A DNA stretch of 64,000 nt from Aulostomus chinensis (GCA_037954235.1 JBBMOA010000016.1:22691383-22755382); one strand, 5' to 3'. Shown: positions 24,179 to 37,301, counted from the first letter of the stretch. The notes: generated by a model not told the origin, from the sequence alone. Numbers and translations are program-made.

Positions 24179-27100
24179 CTTGCAAACCCATGTGAGTTTA
24201 GTTATAAAACGATTAGCAGTAAGTGCTTCTCCAGAGTCAGTTATACATCAAAAGTGTGAACAGTTAAAAACACAAAGCAGTCATTTCTGAAACTGCATTT
24301 TAAAACGTGTTTTTCAGCTCGCTTCAGCCAAGGTTGTTAACAGTTGCTCCAAACTTTTTGATGATGACCCTTCACCTCCTCATCTCCTCGCTGAAAAAGG
24401 CCTGAGGAGCTTGTGGGAATGTACAACATTCACGTGTGTGCCAGACTCTATTGATTTGTGCGCCGCTTCTAGGCACACATGCTTCTCAGAATGGACAGAA
24501 GACAAAGAAATGAGAAAGAATGGCCACTCAGACTATACAGCCTTGCTAGCGGGCACATTTTATGGCTCCGTCGCCGTGGAAACCCAACATTGGCTGAGCC
24601 TGGAGGGTGACAACAAGCCCCACATGAGAGCAGGGTTGGTTTGCACCCTGGCAGCGGTGTAGGTAGACATAAAGAGACCTTCTCTTTCCTGCCATGAGAG
24701 CAAACTCCCCCAACACTGGCTGACAGCTCTCTTTCACGTGGACGCCGTGTGAAGTCCTACTACAACAAGCATGAATAGTCTGGATCAGAAAATAGCGTGC
24801 CCCTCTCCCTGTTAGCTATTAATGACAGACGCCATCCCTCCATCTTTCAATTGCCTTTCATTTCTATGCCACACAACTCCACTCCACAACGTGCTGCCTT
24901 TGTGTGCTGAATCACACCTATTGTGTGTGCAAACCCTCATCTGTCCGATTCAGGATCTCTCATTGTGTCCCTTTCACACACGCGGTCAAATTCATTGACG
25001 CACTTTAATGACAGCACGCGTTGCCATCACCTACCCTTTTTCCTCTCTCTTTCTTTTTTTCGATACCACCAAATGCAATAAATGAGCCGCGCCATGAAAA
25101 GTTATAAACAGGTTTGAGCTCTTGATTTGAAAAACTACCAGACATAAACAGCAGACCTCGATGTTTTACAGCCTAAACGAACAACTCGACGCTGTTCTAT
25201 TGTTTCAGAACTCGTTTGAGGCTGTAGTTCTGAGGTGATTGCCTGGCGTCTCAGTAGCATATTGTTACCGCTGCACATCCAAGACAGAAGTCCAACGCTC
25301 AGATTTAAACCATCGCTCTCAATCATCTTCTGAGACGTATGTGGATGCGCCCGAAGTGCCTGTTGACGTCCTTCATACGCGCGGTCCTACCAAACCACAG
25401 TCAATTAATGCATTTGATGGTGGGGGTGGGGGGTGCTTTTGGATTATTTGAGGGATTAAAGAGGGGAGTCTGTGCTCAGAGGAGGCAGAGTGAGGGAAGG
25501 CACGCAAACGATCACAAGTTCTGGATTCAGCAAAGATGAAACCAGATTGATTAGTACTCATAACTACTGGTGCTGGTTAACGCATACGCTGCTGAGCACA
25601 GTGAGCCATCGTTGTAGGATGATTTTCAACAAATGAAGCAGAAGCAGCGTATCTGTGGTGAATTTGTATTTCACTGATGGAAACCTGTGCAGGCACCCAG
25701 GTCTGCTGCAGCACCAGATGGTGCTTCATTAGATCCTGTGTGTTGTGTGTTTGATGTGAGGCGTAGGAGGAGCGAAGTGGATGTTTGTTCCCATCAACAG
25801 CCAGTCTTTACGTCTGGCTTCATCCCTCCATGAAGCTTCTGTGCCTCACAGTGTCTGGCAGGAAAAGTGATACGACAGTGAGGTGTGATCGGCAGAGACG
25901 TCGCCTCACTTTGTAGAATAATGCAACCCAGTCTATCACTGTGGAGAGCCGGAGATTTACACACACAACTACCGTGTTGTGGTATTTGTACAGAGAAAAA
26001 CCAACTAGCGTCACATACAGTGGCTGCATCTGATCTCTACAGTTGTACAATCTTGCTTTAAATGGAATACATCTCTGCATATATGTAAATTTGAAGAAGT
26101 GCAACGCCAAATTTTCAAGTCGGGGTCTTCTGAGGGTCCACAGCCTGATATAACAGACTCACTGAGATGATGAAACCATTTTGAGCCAGGGACAGTCAAA
26201 GGAACAGGGGCAGTGTATGAAAGTCGGAGATTAGAGTCAGCGCCCGACTGTGTGACTCAAAATCAGAGATTTGTCAAGGAGGTTTTGTAACGGTTCTTCA
26301 AACATGCACTCTACTAGTTGTATAAATATACCAAAATTTGTTTTTTTCTTCCCTCTTTCAAAGCTTAGGACTTTGGGGAAAACCCAGAAATGCTAAACGC
26401 TGCATAAGATCAACAGCAAAGATAGAAAGCGAATGCAAAAGTCTCATTTAAGAGATAAACACAGTGAATTAGATCAACTCTCGATATCTATCAGTTGATG
26501 TTTCATTAAATCTTAACCTGATAAGCATGCAAGTTGTTATATCCAGAAGTTTTCGTAAAATTGAGAGTGTGGATAAGAAAGGCATGCCTGCCAATTATCT
26601 TCAAGTGAAAATGTTTACAGAAGTCTTGGAATAAACTGAGGAGACAGAATGTTGGCTTACTCAGAGCCAGCCACCCCTGAGGCCTTGAGACCTACTTTAT
26701 TTATACTGCATCTATATATTTAGATCAGTCAGTATGTTCCTCATTCAGTCCGGGAAACGACGGTGCAACATTTACACCTCCCGGTCAGTAGAGGTGCTTG
26801 CTGTATTTATCTATTCTTCTGTTTGCCGGGTTGACACAACCAAACCCATCATGTTATACTGTGATTCCACACTTTAACTATGACAACATGAAACTGTCTG
26901 ATGCCTAAGTTGCTAACTTGAGCGGTTTCTGTTGTTAGTTAGCAAATGTTAGCTTGCCGGTCCAGCAGGAAAGTGTCCACCTCTGCATGGCCCCTTTTGG
27001 TCTGTCAGCTTAGACCAGCGTAGAAATGCCGAACCAATACTGACCCTTGTCCTGCTCCTTTGCTGGTCCGACAGTATTTGGGACAGATGATGGAGACCTC

Positions 27101-27420
27101 AGGCCTTTACGAGTCCAACAGCATGCTGCCGTGCATCGTAGCTGGTGTGATGGAAACCTGACCTCCCTCCTCGCAGATGTTGGTATGGCTAGAGCTCCTC
27201 CAGGTGCTGGCAGACACACAACATGCTGACAAGAATACAGGTGATGCACTGGAAAAGGGTAGAAAACTGACAAAGACAGGATAGCTTCAGTGGTTTAAGG
27301 GCTTCCCTGATGTGCTTCTGTTCCCTCCCTTCTGGGCACTTTCTCCCAGAGATGTCGGCGACAAACGACTGTAAGAGTGTCACACCCATGCAGAGCCGTA
27401 AAAGCCTGCAACTCCCCGCC

Positions 27421-27500
27421 AGTGACTCAGAACTGAAGAAGCCTCCTGGATGAGAGGCGAAAACTGTTAAGGGAAACTTAAACAGTCCAGTTGACTATGA
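27421..27500 (+). repeat. Interspersed repeat fragment, family unassigned
   Basis: ACTGAAGAAGCCTCCTGGAT, then GAGAGGCGAAAACTGTTAAG and CAGTCCAGTTGACTATGA resemble a sequence repeated across fish genomes ('GAAGAAGCCTCTTGGATGAG..GAAACGTCTTC..GTCCAGTTG'). I do not assign it to a family. Confidence 0.5.
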
Positions 27501-27546
27501 TGCAGAATTTTACAGATATTATGGTGCATTAATAGCTCAACTACCA

Positions 27547-27566
27547 CCCCCCCCCCCCCCCCCCCC
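27547..27566 (+). repeat. C20 homopolymer
   Basis: An uninterrupted C-run; unusual length for a homopolymer of C, and prone to assembly error. Confidence 0.95.
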
Positions 27567-30280
27567 AGAACTCTGGGTTGAATAGATGGAATGGCCTGTG
27601 TTTCTTGCCACCAGCCATGCTGATAGATTTTCGAGTGGTGCATCGTTTTAAAAGTTGCTGCTGCGACGGATGGTGGTACAGCATTATCTCCTCTCCTCTC
27701 AGAAAAGATGTGTATCTTCAGTAAAAGAGCCAAGATAGGAGGCACCACAGCTCCTTTTCCTGAGTGTTTCAGAGAATTTGAGCAGCTCTTATCATGGCGG
27801 CCACAGAGGTGCTCAGTTAGGGGCCTTCCTAAGCAAAACAAACGATTCAAATGCACCTATTGTCTTAAAGTCTCATAAAACCAAGGACAACTGGTGATTA
27901 TCACCATCCTGTGGCTGTCCAGACAGGACATGTGACACTTTGACTCTTGGGAACAAGAACAGTTCTATAACCAGCATGATCTGCATTGATTTTTAAGACG
28001 AGAGCGAGAATGATGAGCGTAGAGCAGCTGGATAGAGGAGGTGTCGTGTGGAACCAAGGAACATTGATGGAGACGTAAGAATCTCTGAGGGAAGCTGAAA
28101 CGCTCGTCTCTGACATATGGACCTGATGAGTTTTGCTTATTACACACATAAATTACACGGGCTGCTTGGTGAGCACTTCTAAGTTTGTTATGTCACACCG
28201 GGGAACAAAGTAAATAACACACAAGTGCACGTGCGAGGTTTGAAGTGGTTTGTTTCAGGAGATTAAAGCTCCTTCATCTTCAGATTATTGTTTTATGCAA
28301 ATATGTTTGTCATGATGGTGTAGATTAGTAAAGCAGTTGATGCAAAACAATGACTCAGGTCAAAGGTTTGCGTAGCTGTTGTCAACACGTGCAGGTTGGG
28401 TTTACATTACTTTTAAATCCTTCCATTCCTGAATTGAAGTTGCAATTATAATGCATTATTTGTAATTTACTGGATTACAGGATCTGAATACTTCTGGAAA
28501 CACAAGATCATACAATGTAAATAAATACGCTTGAGTGAACGTTCTTGTCCTGTCCACATGTGTAATCAGATTCACATTAATAAGCAACAAAGATGGTGGA
28601 AACTACAGTGCTGGTGCTGCTAAACTATGTCAACATTAGCATGACACCAGACTCATAAGTAGTGCCAGAAAAAAGATTTACAGAATGTAGAGATAAATGA
28701 TGATGACACCATTATTTGTTATTGTTATTTTTAAAGCTACAGCACGGCGCCTTTGTCTCCATCTTCTGGCAGTGGCAGGTATTACATACATCCGCTGACA
28801 TCATCTGATGTCGGACGGGGACATTGTAGGCAGGGGCAGTTTTAACCTGAAACAGGTCACCCAGAAAGGGGACTGTGGCCGGAAATCGGGGACATCATCG
28901 GATCTACCATTAACGTAGTCCGTTGTTATGGAGGACAAACTACAAAATGACTAGTTTCGCTACCGCAGTTCAGTCTATTGGGTATGATAACATTTGGAAA
29001 GTGGAAGAGTTGAATGATGAAATTAATTTATTCACATTCAAGTTAGCAGAAAGCTAGCAGGAAATAGCCCAACAGTTAGCATATATTCCTGGCAGCACAG
29101 GAATGCTGCCACATACATGAACGCCATCGAGTGTGAGATGCAGAGAGATTGGAGCAATGAGCTTAATGAGTATCACGTGAATTCATCTGCCGAGGGCCTG
29201 CGTGTCTTGGACATGTGAAAATATATTGCACTGTAGTTTTACAACAGTTTCTTCTGAGTTATCCAGGCCAAACTAATCCTTCGCTGCAACAAGCTGGGAT
29301 GCTCAGGTTTCATAAATTGAGCTGTCATGCTTTGAGCAAGAACTGAACCCTTAATTTGGACTTATTGAAGCGGTTAATGAACTATTCAGGAAAATACCAA
29401 TAGTGAGTGTTTGCTTCACTGCTCCTGCTGAACATAAAGCCTTGCTATTAAGCTGACTAATTAAAATCACAAATCAAAATCTTCAGAGTTTTATTGTTTT
29501 ATCAAGTTGAATAAAGACTTTAAAAAGCATCTGGCATGTGAGATGCTAATCGTCTTCACTGCATGCCTCAGGATTTACAGGCTACCGAGAACGTTTGACA
29601 TCACGTTAACATGGGAAATGATTTGGTGAAAGGTCTGTTGGTTCTCAGGAGAGAGGTCACGCTAAAATACCCTTATGTTAGCACGATGAGACCGTTAGCT
29701 TGCTGGTAGCATAGGACAAGCAGCAGCTGTTGATAATGATCGTCCTGTTCTTATCGGGTATGGTGTGGACAGTTGGAGCTGACGGTGGCGACCAGAGACA
29801 CGCTCTACGTTTGACCTTCTGCTGTCTCTGTATCTCCTACTCTCACACACATGATCGATCAAGGCTCCGGTTAAGCTTTTATTGCTGATGATGGGTGAGT
29901 GGGGGTTGTTTGTTCTTCTCCGCTACTCGCCGCCCCAATCATCACACCTTCCATTCAACCTCCACACATCAATATTCCCATGACCCTTTACAACAACTCC
30001 ACCGCACAGACTAAGCTGGACTACAGCAGCTATGTATAATCTATATCTCTAAAAAAGCAACGTAGAAATGTGGGGGCTCACAAACCCCGCCCACCTGCCC
30101 CGCTCCTTGAACGCACCTCACAGCCTGTTTGCACTGGAAGCAGCCGATAGAGAATCGATTGTGCTGCTCACAGAATGAAAAGGACAACCGACAAGGACAT
30201 CTTGGCAAATGAAGATAATTCGGCAGCCCTGTCCTATCTGTTTGTTCTTGTCTCTTTATCTTGTTTGACAGAGGAATAAA

Positions 30281-30305
30281 ACACACACACACACACACAC
30301 ACACA
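30281..30305 (+). repeat. (CA)n microsatellite
   Basis: About 12 AC units. Confidence 0.95.
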
Positions 30306-31289
30306 AAATCAGCACAGGAGGGTTTGTGGGCTGTTCAGCCAGCGCTGACCTTTGTTGTTCATGACTCTTTCTGATGTCTATTGAGGTCGAGCAGCCAAGC
30401 AGCTCATAAGACGCTGCCCTTCATTGGTTTGAGCTAAGAGAGTGGTCACCTGAGACTTGACTGACAGGTAGAAGCATCCCTGGGATCCTGCGGGGGGGAG
30501 GAAGAGAGGTGACTGCCAGCTGGTTTGGAGGATCTCCCCCCTTCCTCTTTTCGTTTCCTTCTTGATGCGTGTCCCCGGTGAGTGAGAGGGAATTTCAAAG
30601 TGCCTGCAGAGGAGAGATGAGCTGCACAGATAAGCAGTTCAGGTGAGAAAGCTAATCCTGCCATTACGCCTCACGGGTACACAACACAAGCTAAATGCAG
30701 GACTGCATTAGCAGTTAGCAGGACTGAAGACCGGCTTGTCTCACTGCTCAAAGTCATGCTTCACCCAGAGGTGTATTCTGCCTTTCAAATACTAACAAAT
30801 ACTTTTCTGGAGCCCACTAGGACTTTTTCTCTTTGCGACTCCAGAGTGCAGAACGAGACGGCCAGGTTGATTTAGCTGTAAGCTAATAGCACATAATAAC
30901 ATCCAGCTACAGAAAACAGCAAAATTATCACCAAAAAAATGTCCATTTTAAAGCACATCGGTGTAAACCACGTCTTCTTTATTCAGCTTCAGCTCAGTTA
31001 GTGACAAGGCTCGTCACACAGGTCACTGGAATATTTATTAGCTTGTTTTTAGCTCAAATTAAAGTATGTCTTGATTACTGAGCATACAACTGGATAAAGA
31101 CCTGAATGATACTGCACTTGGTTTGAAGAGTTCTTTTTTGCTGTTTGCCATCAGTTGCTATTAGCTTCAAGTTCCTGTAGAGTTGGAGATCATTCTCTAT
31201 TGCTGTCAACTGTGGGGGCCATCTCATTTTTCGTTAGCATGATTTCTCTGGAATGTAAGAATGTCTCTTAATCCACCACAAACATCTAC

Positions 31290-31620
31290 TTGGATGTCAG
31301 GTCCTCGGTCTGCTCAGCGTCCTGCCAGCTGGATGTGCCTGGAACATCTGCAAAGGGACGCATCCAGGTGGCATCCTGACCAGGTGCCCAAACCACGTCA
31401 ACTGGTTCTTTTCAACGCAAAAACCGTTGACTCTGCTCTGAGTCTCTTGTGGATAACTGAACTTATGACCCCAACCCTAAAGGAGACATCAGCCTCCCTG
31501 GCAATCCTTTTCTGCTGCTCGAATTTGCGATCTCGTTCTTTCGGTCATATTTAATGACCGTAGTTGGGAGAAGGAGCAAAGACTGACCGATAGATAGAGA
31601 GCTTTGCTTTCTGGCTCAGA
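31290..31620 (-). pseudogene. Degraded LINE reverse-transcriptase C-terminal fragment, antisense
   Basis: Read on the minus strand, fragments such as NQLTWFGHLVRMPPGCVPLQ, and a more upstream TERTRSQI-like stretch, match the C-terminal region of an abundant fish non-LTR retrotransposon ORF. Several frameshifts and stops separate them, so it is a dead copy. The plus strand of the same interval has an unrelated 97-codon open frame, which is a shadow. Confidence 0.75.
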
Positions 31621-31939
31621 TAAAAATGAAATGAAAATAAAGTCACTTGTCAAAGAAGTGAAGTAAAGACAAATTCATCCAGATATGTTCTTGTAGTTAT
31701 ATTGTGAGAAGCATGATGGGACACACAGGAAACAGTCACACCGCATTCGTGATAATGACCAAAAAATGTGGTTTGGGCAATTTATTTTAAAAATGGGTTT
31801 ATGTTCCCAACCCCAATCACATTAAAATCTCTCAGATTTCTTTTTGCAATAATGTGTTTACTCTCAGTCTCCAGGGTAGGCAGGATCCCTCCAGGTTTCA
31901 TGAGTACCTGGAGGTGGGGGTGTGGGTGCCGACTCACAC

Positions 31940-32248
31940 GGGCGATTGTCCAATTTGCACAGTTCGATTTGATGCAAGCCATGTGACCCGGAAGTGAAGA
32001 TGAAGAAAAAAAAATTACCAAAAAAAGTACGAAGTTGAAGAACAAGTACAAAAACAAGAGCGAAATGGCTGGACAGGAGGATAACGCTGACTTACTTGTC
32101 AACTTTTTGAGGAGGGAAAAACAGACGCAGAAATATCCAGAGCTGCTGCGATAATGGTTGCTGCTGTTCTCTCTCGTTTCCGAGTAAAGTTCACTTCCGG
32201 GTCACATGGCTTGCGTAAAATCAAACTGTGCAAATTGGACAATCGCCC
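31940..32248. mobile_element. 309-bp element with 59-bp inverted arms
   Basis: Left arm 31940-31998 and right arm 32190-32248 are inverted copies matching at 56 of 59 positions; the outer ends read GGGCGATTGTCC. The 191-bp interior contains one short frame (MAGQEDNADLLVNFLRRE, then stop within about ten codons). The structure suggests a non-autonomous DNA transposon or a foldback element. I could not confirm a target-site duplication. Sequence to 32700 looks repetitive too. Confidence 0.65.
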
Positions 32249-32690
32249 GTTATCCGTTTTGTCCATTTTTCAATTGTGCACAAAATCGGAAATCGGAAAA
32301 AACGATTCGTTATCCCTTTTCCCGTTGCGGGTCTGGAAACAAATATTGAAAAAACCGAGTCGTTATTTCATTTTTGTAGTTTTGGTTTTATTTTGAAAAA
32401 TGAATGAACGAATGATACACGGATTTTGGTCCCCACAATGCAGACGTAGCAGCTGATTCTCAGGTAGTCACTCAGGGCCAGCGCCTCCTTCTGGATGTTG
32501 GCCAACTCCCTGGTGGGGGGCCACAACCAGAGCGGTTCGGTGTGTAGTGGAATGTGCCCAGTTAGACTGTGACGATCTAGAGAATCATCGCAGGATCCAG
32601 ATAGAAATATCACCTGGTGACTGCTACCATCACCCCTGACCATCAATGCAAGAAATCTCTGTCCATTAGAATTTGATTCGTTCAACTCAA
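32249..32690. repeat. Probable TE-derived sequence adjoining the inverted-arm element
   Basis: Right next to the inverted element are three copies of a word like CGTTATCCCTTTT (near 32249, 32309 and 32361), followed by a segment with a minus-strand open frame (32368-32685, 105 codons). That frame has no family I recognise. Possibly the remainder of a larger element into which the inverted unit belongs or inserted. Confidence 0.35.
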
Positions 32691-33853
32691 CAACAGTTTA
32701 TGCGATCAGAATCAAACTTGACCCTGTTGGATAAACTATCATTAAGTCCCCTGCCACTTGGTAGATTGTGCCCCAAGGGGGTGGGCCGCACAGTGTCTAT
32801 GTCTGTCTGTATGCATGTTTGTACGTAGCCAGTTTTTACATGTTTTACATCTCTCAGGTAAAAAGGTTAATTGAAAAATTCCCCTCCCAGAATATTACTT
32901 GAGGTCTGCGCATGTTAAATCTGCAAGCAGACGTTCTCAAACTTCCGAGAACATGGGAATTATCACATCAGTTCACCCCTCTGGAGAATCCATAAGAAGA
33001 CGATTTAATCTTGATCAAGATAACTGCTGCTGCTGTAATAATTGAGCTGAAACAACAGAACATTTGTTTTATGGCTGTAGGTTTGCTGTTGCCTTCCAGG
33101 AGCATTGACACTCCCGGCTGTTTCTTAATTTTGTCAATCTGCCTGAATTCAGTGAAAAAAACAAAAACACTTTTTATGGTGTTGTCATGAAGACTGAAAC
33201 CCCTAAGACACGGCACTAAATGTAACTATTATTATTTTCCAACACTTTATTCACAAAATGTATATATTCCGGGTGTTTGGTAACTTCTTGTCAGCCTTTA
33301 AAAGAATAGAGAAGAAGAAGACGATGCTGTGAAACTATACAACTTTTGAGTAAAAAAACAATGACAAAATCCCCGTCTGATTCACTTTAATTTCACTTAT
33401 GTTATTTTTCCCGATTTAATCAACGCATTCCTGTGGACCACCCTGAGTACTTTAATCCCAAGTACAGAAACCAGGATTAGGTTTTATCCCGGTTGTGAGA
33501 AACCAAGTTTTGCTACCTGGGTAACTCAAAAATTAAACAGAAAAGTGTAACGTGTGTTCCCCTCGCCGCAGATACTGACAGCTGCTAGTATTTACCATGT
33601 ACACAAGGATACCAGTAGTGAGGTTTCTCTGTGTAAACACCAAAATCAGCGTGTCTGAAGGAGAATGATTGACAGCAAAGGTGTGAGTGAAGTTAAACGG
33701 TTTTCACCATCTGTTTGTACAGAGGTGCACTTGGCTAATTTAACGTTTCAACCAATGTTCAGTTGTTCAAATGGTTGTTGCACCAAAGGGTTTGATTAGT
33801 GAGACTTAGAAGGAAAAGCTGCTCATTCCTGCTCATCATTCTTTGTGTTCCTT

Positions 33854-33985
33854 GAAGGTAAGTCGCATTTACTTATATGGCACGTCTCAGCCCCACGGCA
33901 CGTCAGGGTGCTTTAAGTATGGTGGAAAAGAACATGATGAAACAATACTTGAACACACGGTATTAAAAGACCGTAATAATAACTG
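33854..33985 (+). repeat. Interspersed repeat fragment
   Basis: The words GCATTTACTTATATGGCAC and CAGGGTGCTTTAAG are diverged forms of the fish repeat that reads roughly 'TTTATATAGCAC ... AAGTGCTTTA'. Family not assigned. Confidence 0.45.
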
Positions 33986-36715
33986 TCCATAAAGTCTCTC
34001 TGAACAGAAGAGACAACGACTTTTATCGAAATATTTTTCAATGTTTATGAAAGCCAAAAATATTTGTGCATCTGTCGCAACTATAAGAGAAGAGAGACTT
34101 TATATATTTAATTAATAATTCATGGATAATTTATCTTTTTATTTGTTTAATTTTTATTCCACATGCAGCGTCGCCTCCCCTCAATTTACAGCACTCGTGT
34201 GGTGTGATAAATATGAATTGATGTTGATTTTGATGTCCCAGGAATGCAACAGAACTTTGTCTCTTGAGAAGCTGCAGCTGAAATGTGATTACATTACAGT
34301 CAATCACCAGCTGACCCCTGTCGACCTCCCCCGGGGTCCCTTGATGCGTTGCCAGCTGTGCCGCGGGTACCTCGCACCCTCTTCTGGGTAACAGGATCTT
34401 GACGAGGGTGCCACTGGCAGCGTGGGAGCATCTGCTGCAGGACCCTGCAAGCAGGACAGCAGTCACATGCTATTATTTGTGATGAGGAACCAATTTGTGT
34501 CGCGGCGGTTGACGCTGACTCCTGAGCGGAGAAGGTTGATTCCCTGAAAGTGCTGACATAGACAACCATCAGAAATCAATACAGCGTGCGAGAGCGAGCT
34601 CCCGCCATCTGGAGATCCTTAACCTATTGGGTTGGGTCAAACTTTACTGCTCGTCAGCATGTTTTGCAATAAGATTCCATTGTGTTATTGTAATATTGGA
34701 TTGGCGCCATCCATATATTTGCAGCATCTCTTTTTCCACTTCTCCATCTTGGAGTGTGAGTGTATCTGCAGCGCTGCCTGGTGCTCCAGTCATTTGGCAC
34801 CTCTCTTAGCCTCCACAACACACCCTGGAATTGTCCTCCATCTGAAACAACACTGGCAACACTTACGTCTTGTGCCAGCGTGAGCTCCCATCTGCTGTCC
34901 TGGCACTGTGCACGCGCATGTAGATTAACTACCTCATCTAGATGTACGCTGCTGCCGGCCAAGCACACAGCTCGTACACACACACACACACACACACACG
35001 CATCCAGGAATCTTTACTGGCTGCTCTGGTGTGGAGAGGCCTGATGGAGGGGTCAGACAGAGATCACGAGACTCCCAGGAGAGTCCGAGCAGGCTGCCTG
35101 GTAATATAACCTGCACGCTCAGTCGTGGAGAATATTGACCCACACAGAGACACAGGATTTGACATTAACCACGGCTGTAGCCTTCACGTCACACTCTGGC
35201 TACTATATTGTAAGCCCTTTACAGTTCTACAAACATCTCTTCTAACCGCTAACAGTGTCGTGGTATAACTGTTAATCCATCATTTTTAGAGCCTGACAAG
35301 CCGGCAGATACCCTCTAGATACCCTCAGTCCTGAGTGCAGAGCTCCGCTGCCGCTAAGCTAACTCTGCACCAGCAGTGAGACGGGAGAGAAAGTCGTCTC
35401 ACAAGCCATCAAATACACTTTTCCTCCAAAATTGGCTTTGCTTACATGAATAGAACTAGGCTCGACATTTGCTGGAAATAGATTGACTAAACCTTCTCAA
35501 ATTGCTACAGAGGAGCCAGAAGTAAAGGCAGAATATGCTCAAATGACAGCCTGACAGAAATGTAAAACAGACTGGGAGCAGGACTTTTCAAGTGTCTCAA
35601 AGATACCGTATGCAAAGAAATCTGCTTCACTGCTCTTCATGGTGTACATTTAGACCAGCCAGAATCTACTTGGGCCACAAACTTCAGGGGTTTGGTGGCC
35701 CATGGGACAAATACCTGACAGTTCTTGGATGGCACTGAGTCCCTCACAGGTGAGCCCGATGAAAACGGCACCCACACTCCAGCCTCACCCACAATACAGC
35801 AGCTGCTTACCCAGCAGCCCCCGGAGGACGCGATAGGCTGGGCCGCGCTCCAGCAGCTGGCCGGGACGTTTATGCAGGAAGTAGCAAACAAATTGAATTA
35901 TTTTTCAAAAAAGCTTGAGATTAATTATTCAGCAGGTCCTTCAGCGTCCCCGAGGTGAAAGCAACATCTGCCATTTATTTAAAGCAACTCACAGGGAATC
36001 AAGTCGCGAACACGTTGTCGTCTCATGTTTCCATTTTAAAGCCTTAGAAAGGACTAAAAGGCTAATAGAGAGGCTTGTTACCGCTTTTTTCTCCCATCTG
36101 AGGGACACAAATGCCACAAAGTGACCAGGTCAGCCAGCATTAGCATCCACTATTAGACATTCTTGTTTTTGTGTGTCTTGGTGACAAACATCATTGCTGT
36201 ATCATCGCCATAAGTGGAAAAATTCAGAGCTTTTCTCAGGCTGGTCTGGTTTTGTTTTTTGTTTTTTTTTTTAATTATTGGGGCCGACCAGAAGGAATTA
36301 ACAAGACTTGGTTATTTTCTTGCTTCAACGCCCGTTTGATACATCTAAGATTCAAAAATGGGAAAGACTCGGATCCAGTAAGGAACGTAGGGCAGTTAAT
36401 CTCACAATATCTCCCTCTCTGAATCAGGAACCCTGCCGTGATTGACATGAGAGATGACGTGTTACATTTATCAAACGTTTCAACGAGATTTCAGGACATT
36501 GTGTCAAAATATCTGCAGTAATAGTAGATTTATAGGGAGCTGATTACTGAAATGTGCAAGTAATTCTTCGTGTCAAGATGAGTTTAACAGCTGCAGCTTC
36601 ATATCTGCAGTGAAAACGTGAGTCAGACTGTCTGAACACTGGCGCTGCCGTGCGAAACCCAGACATCGACAAGTCAAACGTCGGATGGGGGGGGGGGAAG
36701 CACAAATAGAACGTA
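33986..36715. other. Downstream flank of sipa1l1, no gene established
   Basis: No gene identified. The block 35740-36130 has a protein-like plus-strand frame merging into an AT-rich, TAATTA-containing stretch. It is more likely a conserved non-coding element than an exon (see finding). Confidence 0.5.
34976..34999 (+). repeat. (AC)n microsatellite
   Basis: About 12 AC units. Confidence 0.95.
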
Positions 36716-36732
36716 TAACTTTTACAACTACA

Positions 36733-36738
36733 TTTATT
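36733..36738 (-). terminator. candidate distal poly(A) signal AATAAA
   Basis: Plus strand TTTATT, so AATAAA on the transcribed strand, about 1.6 kb after the stop codon. It is followed by moderately T-rich sequence. A second AATAAA at 37003-37008 could give a shorter 3' UTR. Confidence 0.4.
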
Positions 36739-37002
36739 TAAAAAAAAAAAACCCAAAAAAAGTAGAACGAAAAACAAACAACAACAAAAAAAAAGCAACC
36801 AATGTCCCACCAGGGATGAGACAGCTTACAGAGAGACATTTTAAAAGCATACAAACCAGCAAACTGTCATCTAGCAGCATCCAAATGTTGGAATCTCCAA
36901 AGTCCTCATTTATATATTTAAATATATACTTGTTGTTTTGTTTCTTGGTTGTTGTTTTTTTTTTGCCCTGGCAAGCTACACATTTTACAACATACACAGA
37001 GC

Positions 37003-37008
37003 TTTATT
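37003..37008 (-). terminator. candidate proximal poly(A) signal AATAAA
   Basis: Plus strand TTTATT, AATAAA in the sipa1l1 sense orientation, about 1.36 kb after the stop. It would exclude the T-rich distal 270 nt of the UTR. Confidence 0.35.
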
Positions 37009-37252
37009 TCTCCTTAGTGCAGAAAAACAAAACAAAAACAAACAAACAAAACAAAACAAAACAAATACCCTTAATAAAATAAACAACTTTAGGTTAAATA
37101 AACTTAAATAACAGTGTTAAATACAAGACACTTCTGTGGCAGGTATGTACAGAAATAAACACATTTGGCATTGTAAGTGTGGTTCACTGGTGGCGCCTGC
37201 TCTCATGCTCTTGAAACCACTGCATAAGAACACACTTTGCTGTGATAAACTA

Positions 37253-37301
<49 letters not shown>

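Larger units (their letters stand above)
20965..31289. other. Non-coding stretch, no gene recognised
   Basis: Microsatellites and one repeat fragment only (see entries). No frame has a recognisable domain, and I saw no exon of a neighbouring gene such as RGS6, which follows SIPA1L1 in mammals. Confidence 0.6.

Noticed and set aside
34131..34569. Overlapping minus-strand frames of 111 and 89 codons
   Set aside because: GC-rich but no recognisable protein family or splice sites matching a gene model.
1..36715. Search for exons of RGS6, the gene following SIPA1L1 in mammals
   Set aside because: No DEP, GGL or RGS-domain exon peptides recognised on either strand.
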